Assembly (NCBI GenBank): GCA_012517635.1
Contig: JAAYUP010000372.1
Coordinates: 1-18,061, forward strand
Source of the DNA: Candidatus Atribacter alterifermentans
GTDB taxonomy: Bacteria; Atribacterota; Atribacteria; Atribacterales; Atribacteraceae
Direction: 5' to 3'
DNA: 18,061 nt
Shown here: positions 6,889 through 13,341 of the stretch, one piece after another
Layout of the letters: each line of letters opens with the position of its first letter
Numbering within the stretch: position 1 is the stretch's first letter
Position numbers and translations under genes: made by a program
The notes under the pieces: generated by a model
Seen by the model: the letters and a program-made list of their open reading frames with translations, nothing else
Told to the model about the DNA's origin: nothing
Databases searched by the model: none

Positions 6889-8223
6889 CTATTCAGCCAT
6901 AATATTGACGCATTCAGCTTGGGCTTTATCCATAGCATCTTTGGCAGACCTCTGTCCAGCTAGCACATCGGAACCATAGGAACCAGCAATTTCTAATACT
7001 TTCATGAGTTTTGGATGTGGAGGTAACCACATCATACCATCTTTAACTAAATTAGCTGCTCGACCTAAAGATTCTAACTGAATCGGGAAGGTCCAGTTAG
7101 CGGCAACCAGCTCTTCATCGGTGTAAACCGATTCTCGTACTGGGGTACCACCAAGTTTGACATAGTCTTTCGCTTTATATTTGCTGGTCATCCAAACGAT
7201 GAACGCCCAAGCGGCTTCCTGTCGTTTCGCATCAACATCACTGGATATACCAACGTTCCACCCAGCCAAAACTCCATAAGCACCGGCTGGTCCACTGGGA
7301 GGTGGTACAAAACCAACTTTATCAGTAATAGCCGATTTGGTTGGATCAATAATCCAGGGAGTAAGAGCAGTTGAGTCAAACCACATTGCTGCTCGGCCAG
7401 AAGTAAAAACTGAAACTGCTTCTTCATGGGTATAAACGGCAATATCGGGAGGCCCTTGATTTAAAAGATCCACAAAGTACTCAAGAGAAGCAACTGTTTT
7501 TGGATCATTCAACAGGACATCCCAGGTTTTTTGGTCGAGGACTTGACCACCTAGTTGGTACATAACCGTCAGCCAACCGGAAGCAAAATGAATTCCTCTT
7601 TGAGCTCGCATTCCTATACCATAGAGGTTTTCTTCTTTCCCTTTGAAAAACTTGGCCATTGCTAATAAATCATCCATGGTTTCAGGAGGTTTCTGGCCGT
7701 ATTTTTCAAAAAGATCAGTCCGATAACCAACATAACGAGTTTCACCAGCTACTGGAATTCCACTGATGACCCCATTAAAAGTCCCAATTCCATCCCGGTA
7801 GGCCGGCAAGATATCGGCATAATCATACCAATCAGGAGTAATTTCTTTATTTTCAAGAAGTGGCTGGAGATCAAGGGCTACTCCACTAGGTGCATACTCA
7901 GCCATATTAAAAGCATCGATGAGTATAACGTCATAGACACCGGTCTTGGCTTCGTGTTCTAAAAGAAGTTTCTGACGGAGCAACCCTTCTTCAATAATAT
8001 CCCATCTCACTTTTATACCCGTCAATTGGGTAAACTCATCAACCATTGCCTGCATAGCATCGGTGGTTGGATGCGAGGTAAAAGCACAAGTAATGGTTGT
8101 CCCATCAAATTTCTCTTTAATCATGTTTGCCCAGGTAGCCACCTCGGCCGGGACTTCTGCTAAAACAACACTTGCCAATGAAAAAACCAACAATATGACT
8201 AACGGAAAAATTAACTTTCGCAT
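6889..8223 (-). CDS. CUT1 carbohydrate ABC transporter substrate-binding protein
   Basis: A 444-residue extracytoplasmic receptor of the SBP_bac_1 (MalE/UgpB-like) family. Residues 1-22 are a signal peptide (MRKL, hydrophobic core, SVVLA|EVP) without a lipobox cysteine. The mature domain shows the family pattern: MVDEFTQLTGIKVRWDII near residues 65-85, YDVILIDAFNMAEYAPSG, GIPVAGETRYVGYRTDLFEKYG with ligand-site-like residues, SGRAAMWFDSTALTPW and the hinge motif VLAGWNVGISSD. Length is normal. The ATG has a clear AGGAGG ribosome site. The gene lies between the SDR gene (91-nt AT-rich gap without a clear terminator) and the MalF-like permease, so it belongs to the putative ROK operon. The neighbouring GH3 enzyme of NagZ type suggests an amino-sugar-containing oligosaccharide, but the ligand is an inference. 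Confidence 0.93.
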   Translation of the reverse strand: MRKLIFPLVILLVFSLASVVLAEVPAEVATWANMIKEKFDGTTITCAFTSHPTTDAMQAMVDEFTQLTGIKVRWDIIEEGLLRQKLLLEHEAKTGVYDVILIDAFNMAEYAPSGVALDLQPLLENKEITPDWYDYADILPAYRDGIGTFNGVISGIPVAGETRYVGYRTDLFEKYGQKPPETMDDLLAMAKFFKGKEENLYGIGMRAQRGIHFASGWLTVMYQLGGQVLDQKTWDVLLNDPKTVASLEYFVDLLNQGPPDIAVYTHEEAVSVFTSGRAAMWFDSTALTPWIIDPTKSAITDKVGFVPPPSGPAGAYGVLAGWNVGISSDVDAKRQEAAWAFIVWMTSKYKAKDYVKLGGTPVRESVYTDEELVAANWTFPIQLESLGRAANLVKDGMMWLPPHPKLMKVLEIAGSYGSDVLAGQRSAKDAMDKAQAECVNIMAE

Positions 8224-8314
8224 TTTGCTTATCCTCCTTTTTCTATTGTTATCTTATGAATAAAAAAATTTTCATTTAAAGTTGAACGACCACCTCCCTT
8301 TTTTAATTTTTTTC

Positions 8315-9100
8315 TCACCACAAAGTATACCCTCCATCAACAACAACAATTGATCCCGTCATAAAGTTGGAAGCTTCTGAGGCTAAATATATCACTGTTC
8401 CTTTCAGCTCATTGGGATCCCCAATCCGTTTTAAGGGAACCATATCCACAACCTGACGATAAAATTCTTGGTCGGCTTCAAAAAATTTGATATTCGGTTC
8501 CGTAAGGAAATAGCCGGGAGCAATAGCATTAACGTTAATATTGTAAGAAGCCCATTCGACAGCCAAAGCCTTCGTTAAGGCTACAATAGCTGATTTAGAA
8601 ACGTCGTATGATCCGCCATGGACTCCCTTGTTGATGATTGATCCTGAAATTGAAGCTAAATTGATTATCTTCCCTTTTCTTTGTTTAATCATTTCCTTCC
8701 CTACTGCTTTGGAGCATATAAACATACCAGTGAGATTGGTATCAATAACGAAATTCCATTGTTCTAAACTGGTTTCTTCCGGTGGAAGATTGATTCGGCC
8801 AGTTGCAGCATTGTTCACCAAAATATCGATCTTTCCGAATCGATCAATCATTTTGTTCACTACTTCTTCAATTTCTACTTCTTTGGTTATATCCGCTGCA
8901 TACCAAGTACATTGCGGATTAATTTGAGCAATTTCCTTACCAGTCTTTTCCAGTTCTATTTGATTTCTTGCCACTAAAACTGGCGTCGCCCCTGCTTCTG
9001 CTAAGGCAGTTGCAAATGCTTTTCCTAAACCCTTACTCGCTCCAGTTATCAGAGCTATCTTGCCACTCAAATCAAATATTTTTATGGCTTTATCAAGCAT
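8315..9100 (-). CDS. SDR-family NAD(P)-dependent sugar/polyol dehydrogenase
   Basis: A 261-residue classical short-chain dehydrogenase/reductase with a full motif set: the cofactor loop TGASKGLG at residues 19-26, NNA at 96-98, and the catalytic triad S152, Y165, K169 (YDVSK). The pattern WNFVIDTNLTGMFICSKAVG and the C-terminal SNFMTGSIVVVDGGYT resemble the gluconate 5-dehydrogenase / KduD-like branch, which interconverts keto- and hydroxy-forms of sugar acids, but SDR substrate calls from sequence are unreliable. It is cytoplasmic. The start has a GGGAGGG ribosome site. It follows the Gfo/Idh gene by 22 nt and precedes the CUT1 binding protein, so it probably acts on the imported sugar or its hydrolysis product. 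Confidence 0.9.
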   Translation of the reverse strand: MLDKAIKIFDLSGKIALITGASKGLGKAFATALAEAGATPVLVARNQIELEKTGKEIAQINPQCTWYAADITKEVEIEEVVNKMIDRFGKIDILVNNAATGRINLPPEETSLEQWNFVIDTNLTGMFICSKAVGKEMIKQRKGKIINLASISGSIINKGVHGGSYDVSKSAIVALTKALAVEWASYNINVNAIAPGYFLTEPNIKFFEADQEFYRQVVDMVPLKRIGDPNELKGTVIYLASEASNFMTGSIVVVDGGYTLW

Positions 9101-9122
9101 CCAATTCCCTCCCGACTTAAGA

Positions 9123-10157
9123 TTAAGAATTATAATTGACTTCGACCGGCATTCGGGTTTTTGCCGAATCCATGAGGGCGAGAATAACTTTACTCACCCG
9201 GTATCCATCTTCAAAATCGACAATAAATTTCTCACCAGTTATTAATTTATGAATAAAATCCCGAATGCTTTCATGAGCAAAACCACTCGGTTTGCCATGA
9301 ATCGTCGGCATAACCAAGATATCAGGATGATCGCTTTTATCAGGAAGATAGCGTTCAATGGCTTGATTATTCGTCAGATCCATGTTGAACATCCCTTTGC
9401 TCCCCAAAATGTTGAGTTTGATATCGTTCCAGTTAGGATGGGAATTTGGTACAATCCAGTTATTTTCAATGCTGGCAATAATTCCATCTTCCATTTCTAA
9501 AACACTTTGATAAATATCGGGAACATTCACTCCAAGCCTAACTAAGACCTCAGCCCGAGAAACTGAATAGACTCTCTTGACCTCTTTACCGGAAAGAAAT
9601 CGAAGAGTATCAACCGTATGACTTCCTAAAAACCAAAGGATAGATGACTTTTCTGCCCAGGATAACATCTTGGTCGGTACAAAAATGGTGTCATTCAAAC
9701 GGTAGTACATGGAAATAATCTCACCGATGGTTCCTTGATCAATATTGGTTTTTGCCACAACCAAAGGAGGATTCCAACGAGCATGAAAATCAATCATGAC
9801 CCGCACTCTTGATCTCTCATAGGCAGTCTTCATGAGCTTTAGGTCGTCATGAGTGGTCGCCAGTGGTTTTTCCAAAAGAATATGTTTGCCTGCTTGGCAA
9901 GCGGCGATAAAAGGTTCCCGGTGAGCAAAGTCGGGAGTTGCAATCCCGACGGCTTGTATTTCGGAATCTTGTAACATTTTTTCTGGATCAGTATACCAAC
10001 GACGGGCATGATATTTTTCCGCCAGTGCTTTCGCTTTCTCTTCAACCTTATCACACACTGCAATGAGTTCTGTATTGGGTTCAGTTGAATAGATCCAAGC
10101 ATGAGAATTTCCCCAGATTCCAGCACCGATGACCCCAAAACCAATTTTTTCCATCAT
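9123..10157 (-). CDS. Gfo/Idh/MocA-family oxidoreductase
   Basis: A 344-residue cytoplasmic dehydrogenase with an N-terminal Rossmann fold, motif GVIGAGIWGNSHA at about residues 8-20, the conserved EKPLATT at 96-102 (the EKP lysine helps catalysis), and the C-terminal alpha/beta substrate domain with FLGSHTVDTLRFLSG near 177-190, whose H180 and D183 occupy the usual active-site positions. Members oxidise or reduce sugars, inositols and sugar acids with NAD(P); some GH109-type members cleave N-acetylgalactosaminides by an oxidative mechanism, but that group carries distinct features not verified here. Two start codons are adjacent (10157 and 10154); the second has better spacing from GGAGGG. 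It begins 10 nt after the ROK stop, so cotranscription is nearly certain. Confidence 0.9.
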   Translation of the reverse strand: MMEKIGFGVIGAGIWGNSHAWIYSTEPNTELIAVCDKVEEKAKALAEKYHARRWYTDPEKMLQDSEIQAVGIATPDFAHREPFIAACQAGKHILLEKPLATTHDDLKLMKTAYERSRVRVMIDFHARWNPPLVVAKTNIDQGTIGEIISMYYRLNDTIFVPTKMLSWAEKSSILWFLGSHTVDTLRFLSGKEVKRVYSVSRAEVLVRLGVNVPDIYQSVLEMEDGIIASIENNWIVPNSHPNWNDIKLNILGSKGMFNMDLTNNQAIERYLPDKSDHPDILVMPTIHGKPSGFAHESIRDFIHKLITGEKFIVDFEDGYRVSKVILALMDSAKTRMPVEVNYNS

Positions 10158-10167
10158 AAACCCTCCA

Positions 10168-11343
10168 TCAACGGATAATTTCTAAACTAAATAAATTTTC
10201 CATCACCAGGGCAGCACCCCAGAGTGCTTCAGTTTCTTGGTGAAAACGACTTAATTCTAATTGAATATTTCGTGCTAAAGGTTCCAGAGCTTTTTCATAG
10301 ACTTTTTGCTGGACTGAATATAACATTTCCTTGGGTTCGATCCGAGTAAGCCCTCCAGCAAAAATAATTTTCTCCGGAGCCAAAATATTAGTGAGGATAG
10401 CAGTCATCTCTCCTAAGGTCGAATAAGCTTCCAAAAGCATTTCTTTTATCGAGGGTTTTCCAATTTCATTGCGGAGTATTCGAGTCGTATCATCCTCCCC
10501 GGTATATTTTCTACCCATTTTTTTCATTAAGGCGGGAAGTGAAACCATAGATTCAATACAACCGGTTTTTCCACAAAAACAAAGATTGCCATTTGGGATT
10601 AAAGGGATATGCCCGATTTCGCCAACACCATCTAAAAAACCTCGGTATATTTTCCCCTCAATGACAATTCCTGCTCCTATTGCTTCACCGCAGTTGATAC
10701 AGATAAGATTGCGAGAATTTTTTCCACCTCCGAACCACATCTCACCCAAGGTGGCAGCAGTCGTTCGATTATCAACTAAAATTGGGAATTCTTGACCAAC
10801 CCCAGCCCGAAGTATTGAACCAATCGGCACTCCTTTCCATCCAAAGTGAGCTGAGTATTCAATAATTCCTAAACGATGGTTGACGATTCCCGGAGCCCCT
10901 AATCCAATACCAAGACAGGTCGTATTTGGATATTTTGCAAGAGCTGCATTTACAAACCAAGCTATCTCTTCAACTGCTGCTTGGGGTGGTTCTTTAACTA
11001 ATAAAGTAAAGGATTCACGACTCAGGATGGTTCCTTTGAGGTCAATTACAGCTACTTCAACATCCCCTAAATCTTTAAGGAGAACGCTGAGAATGACTAA
11101 ACCATGAGGATTAACCGTGAGAAGTTCAGGCTTTCTTCCTAAAGGAACATCTTCCTGACCATTTTCAACAATTAATCCTTGTTCGATTAAATCACGAATA
11201 ATACCCGATACCGTCGATTTACTAAAACCAAAATAGGTTCGTATCTGGGTTCGTGATATTTGTTCTTTCTCCCAGATATATCGAAAAACCATTTTCTTAT
11301 GGATATCATTCATTCGAGAACTAGTCAGAGGAGTCATCATCAT
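10168..11343 (-). CDS. ROK-family transcriptional regulator (NagC/XylR type)
   Basis: A 391-residue protein when started at the ATG at 11343, the first of three consecutive methionine codons; an upstream in-frame start would lie inside the promoter and is rejected. Residues about 11-60 form a winged helix-turn-helix (SRTQIRTYFGFSKSTVSGIIRDL). The remainder is a ROK sugar-kinase fold with the full zinc motif: GH at 244-245, then C255-F-C257-G-K-T-G-C262-I-E. The position where active kinases have END-A-N reads DNRTT (191-195), so the catalytic aspartate appears to be arginine and the protein should sense rather than phosphorylate a sugar. No strong ribosome site precedes the start. It heads an operon with the two dehydrogenases and CUT1 genes and is divergent to GH3, its likely joint target. 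Confidence 0.92.
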   Translation of the reverse strand: MMMTPLTSSRMNDIHKKMVFRYIWEKEQISRTQIRTYFGFSKSTVSGIIRDLIEQGLIVENGQEDVPLGRKPELLTVNPHGLVILSVLLKDLGDVEVAVIDLKGTILSRESFTLLVKEPPQAAVEEIAWFVNAALAKYPNTTCLGIGLGAPGIVNHRLGIIEYSAHFGWKGVPIGSILRAGVGQEFPILVDNRTTAATLGEMWFGGGKNSRNLICINCGEAIGAGIVIEGKIYRGFLDGVGEIGHIPLIPNGNLCFCGKTGCIESMVSLPALMKKMGRKYTGEDDTTRILRNEIGKPSIKEMLLEAYSTLGEMTAILTNILAPEKIIFAGGLTRIEPKEMLYSVQQKVYEKALEPLARNIQLELSRFHQETEALWGAALVMENLFSLEIIR

Positions 11344-11350
11344 AGCATTT

Positions 11351-11398
11351 GTTCGATTCGTGAACGAACTATTAATATTGTAAACAATAAGTCGAATC
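11351..11398. promoter_or_regulatory. Nested palindromes in the ROK/GH3 intergenic region (putative ROK operator)
   Basis: A perfect 6-bp-arm palindrome with a 2-bp centre (TATTGT, AA, ACAATA; 11376-11389) covers the ROK -10 box. Immediately downstream of it in the ROK direction lies GTTCG (11351-11355) with its complement CGAAC (11365-11369), and GATTCG (11355-11360) is complemented by CGAATC (11393-11398). Several TTCG/CGAA half-sites therefore flank the start of ROK transcription. This position fits autoregulation and control of the divergent GH3 gene. Confidence 0.5.
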
Positions 11399-11406
11399 AA
11401 TGTCAA
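11377..11406 (-). promoter_or_regulatory. Promoter of the ROK-led operon
   Basis: On the minus strand a perfect TTGACA (11401-11406) is followed at 18 bp by TACAAT (11377-11382, 5 of 6). Transcription would start near 11370, about 27 nt before the ATG at 11343. The -10 box lies inside the TATTGT palindrome. Confidence 0.7.
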
Positions 11407-11417
11407 CGGAAAAAGCA

Positions 11418-11426
11418 TGCTATAAT
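11418..11426 (+). promoter_or_regulatory. Extended -10 promoter of the GH3 gene
   Basis: The sequence TGCTATAAT is a perfect extended -10 element. No good -35 box is present at the right distance, which is acceptable for this promoter class. The transcript would start near 11433, giving a leader of about 22 nt that contains the ribosome site GGGGAGG. The promoter lies 12-15 bp from the divergent ROK -35 box, so the two may compete. Confidence 0.6.
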
Positions 11427-11454
11427 TGACAAAATATTGTTGGGGAGGATCGAA

Positions 11455-13119
11455 ATGGATTTTCCATCACCAATTCAATCGCTTTTGAACTCACTTACTC
11501 TTGAAGAAAAGGTTGGTCAATTATTTCTTCTGGCTTTTGCTGGTCACGATCTTGAACCGATAGTGCCGCTTATCGTCAATTTTAGTATAGGTGGTTGTTA
11601 CTTGAGTCAGGATAATGCCTCAAACCCTGAAGAAGCTAAAGAATTAACTCTATCACTTCAGAAGCTTACTCAAAAAACTTCGCATCACATTCCTCTCATA
11701 TTGGGAGTTGACCACGAAGGAACCTGGGGGGTACTTGTTCCGTATAGTACAACTGGGCCAGGAAATTTGGCTTTAGGCGCAGCTGGAAAACCTGAACTAA
11801 CTCATAAAATCTATAATATCTTTGGAAAAGAGATGCTTTCAGTTGGCTTCAATGCCATTTTTGCTCCCTGTGCTGACTGCAATTCCAATCCCAATAACGT
11901 CATTATTGGTATGAGATCCTTTGGTGAATATCCAGAAAAAGTAGCCAAACAAGTTGAATCTGCTGTTAAGGGAGCAAATACCAGCGGTATAATCACAACT
12001 TTAAAACATTTCCCTGGACATGGAGATACTACCTTAGATAGCCACCGCAATCTTCCTAAAGTGAATAAAAATCTGAATCAATTAGAGCATGAGGACCTTT
12101 ATCCTTTTCAGCGAGGAATTGATGCTGGAGCTGATATGGTTATGACCTCCCACATCCTTTTTCCTCAAATCGATTCCATTAATCCTGCCACCTTATCTCC
12201 TTTAATTATAAGTCATCTCCTTCGGAAAAAAATGGGTTTTAACGGGGTAGTTCTCACCGACAGTATGAATATGGGAGCTATAAAGAAAAATTATCCTTCT
12301 GATGAAGCCGCCATCAAGGCTATTCAAGCCGGGGTTGACATGATTATGTTAGCCGAAGAACATTACGATCATGATTCCTTCATTTATATTAAACAGCACA
12401 TGAAACTCATCCAGAGTGTCATTCAAGCAGCCAAATCGGGAAAAATAACTCGTAAAAGATTAGATGAGGCTTCAGGAAGAATTCTAACTCTGAAATATAA
12501 AAAAGGGATTTTCACTGCTCCATTGACGACGACTGATTTAAAACCACAATTTGGATTGAGAGATCATGAATCAGTGGCTCTTGAAGCAGCATATTCTGCT
12601 ATCACAATTTTACAGGATCGTTCACAACTATGGCCGATTCATTTAAATCAACCACTTGTTCTTATTCACTGTGTTCCTCGAGATGCCTATGCCATTCTCT
12701 CCCATACCAGAGGTATTGGTCCTAACCAAGCTGAACCAGCTTTTGATGTTTTTCAAAAAGAACTTACTCATTTAGGTGTAAAAATAGAAGTATATCACTA
12801 TGAAGATTTGAAGGATGAAGTTATTCCAGAAACAATACGATCAGCTCATTCCTTCATTGCTGTGACCGAAGATTATCCTCTCCCTGGAACAGATTTTGAA
12901 ACGAACCTCCAAAAACAGCTTGTAAAAAAACTATCAGCTTCCCTTGCTGAACGAATGATCGTCCTTGCATTCCGCAGCTCCTATGAACTTTCCGAATTCC
13001 CCCTGGTGAGCACTTATCTTTGTACTTTCTCCAGTCGACCCTGTTCAGCTCTGGCAGCTGCCCAAGCTGTAGCGATGAAAAAACCACTCATTGGCCAAGC
13101 TCCTATCTCTGTTCTGTAA
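11455..13119 (+). CDS. Glycoside hydrolase family 3, NagZ-type beta-N-acetylhexosaminidase
   Basis: A 554-residue cytoplasmic protein (no signal peptide) starting at the ATG after GGGGAGG; an in-frame upstream extension runs back through the promoter and ROK gene and is rejected. The GH3 barrel occupies about residues 10-345. It carries the NagZ signature KHFPGHGDTTLDSH at 184-197, in which D195-H197 is the acid/base dyad typical of N-acetylglucosaminidases, and the nucleophile D269 in LTDSMNMGAI. The C-terminal 200 residues form an extra alpha/beta domain, so the protein is longer than E. coli NagZ (about 340) and resembles two-domain enzymes such as Bacillus NagZ. Some relatives act as phosphorylases, which sequence cannot exclude. 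It would release N-acetylhexosamine from imported glycosides or muropeptides. It is divergent from the ROK operon. Confidence 0.92.
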   Translation: MDFPSPIQSLLNSLTLEEKVGQLFLLAFAGHDLEPIVPLIVNFSIGGCYLSQDNASNPEEAKELTLSLQKLTQKTSHHIPLILGVDHEGTWGVLVPYSTTGPGNLALGAAGKPELTHKIYNIFGKEMLSVGFNAIFAPCADCNSNPNNVIIGMRSFGEYPEKVAKQVESAVKGANTSGIITTLKHFPGHGDTTLDSHRNLPKVNKNLNQLEHEDLYPFQRGIDAGADMVMTSHILFPQIDSINPATLSPLIISHLLRKKMGFNGVVLTDSMNMGAIKKNYPSDEAAIKAIQAGVDMIMLAEEHYDHDSFIYIKQHMKLIQSVIQAAKSGKITRKRLDEASGRILTLKYKKGIFTAPLTTTDLKPQFGLRDHESVALEAAYSAITILQDRSQLWPIHLNQPLVLIHCVPRDAYAILSHTRGIGPNQAEPAFDVFQKELTHLGVKIEVYHYEDLKDEVIPETIRSAHSFIAVTEDYPLPGTDFETNLQKQLVKKLSASLAERMIVLAFRSSYELSEFPLVSTYLCTFSSRPCSALAAAQAVAMKKPLIGQAPISVL

Positions 13120-13153
13120 ACCTATTTTCGGGGTTGATTTATCAAACTTTACC

Positions 13154-13189
13154 AAATCTCCCCTGATGGGAGATTTTATCTCATTTTTT
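13154..13189 (+). terminator. Possible terminator after the GH3 gene
   Basis: A perfect 9-bp stem (13154-13162 with 13168-13176) closes a 5-nt loop, 35 nt after the GH3 stop. A run of six T starts 7 nt after the stem (13184-13189), further than in a standard intrinsic terminator. The T-run is also the first part of the repeat that follows, so the hairpin may belong to that element. Confidence 0.45.
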
Positions 13190-13312
13190 CCTCGCCCCTG
13201 GAGGGAGAGGGTCAGGGTGAGGGGGCAACAATTATTTTGCGCTCGATTAATGGAGTGGCAATCACGAACATGTCGAATTCAGGTTTTCACCCTCATCCTC
13301 ACCTTCATCCAT
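13184..13312. repeat. MITE-like inverted repeat element, copy 2 (rearranged)
   Basis: No gene lies in 13120-13341. The segment 13184-13228 (TTTTTTCCTCGCCCCTGG through GGTGAGGGGG) matches 4089-4133 at about 80% by eye. The segment 13285-13308 (TTTTCACCCTCATCCTCACC and on) matches the left arm of copy 1 at 3994-4013. The arm order is reversed compared with copy 1, so this is a partial element or the facing ends of two elements. The rest of the gap shows nothing recognisable. It separates the convergent GH3 and hydrolase genes. Confidence 0.5.
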
Positions 13313-13341
13313 CCTTCAAGCATTGCCTGAAGAATGAAAGA

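Noticed and set aside
11344..11418. N-terminal extension of the ROK gene by 25 codons
   Set aside because: The extension overlaps the TTGACA/TACAAT promoter and its residues do not look like the winged helix; the ATG cluster at 11337-11343 fits the family start.
11260..11454. In-frame N-terminal extension of the GH3 gene by 65 codons
   Set aside because: It would run through the ROK coding region and both promoters; the ATG at 11455 has a strong ribosome site and the family homology begins just after it.
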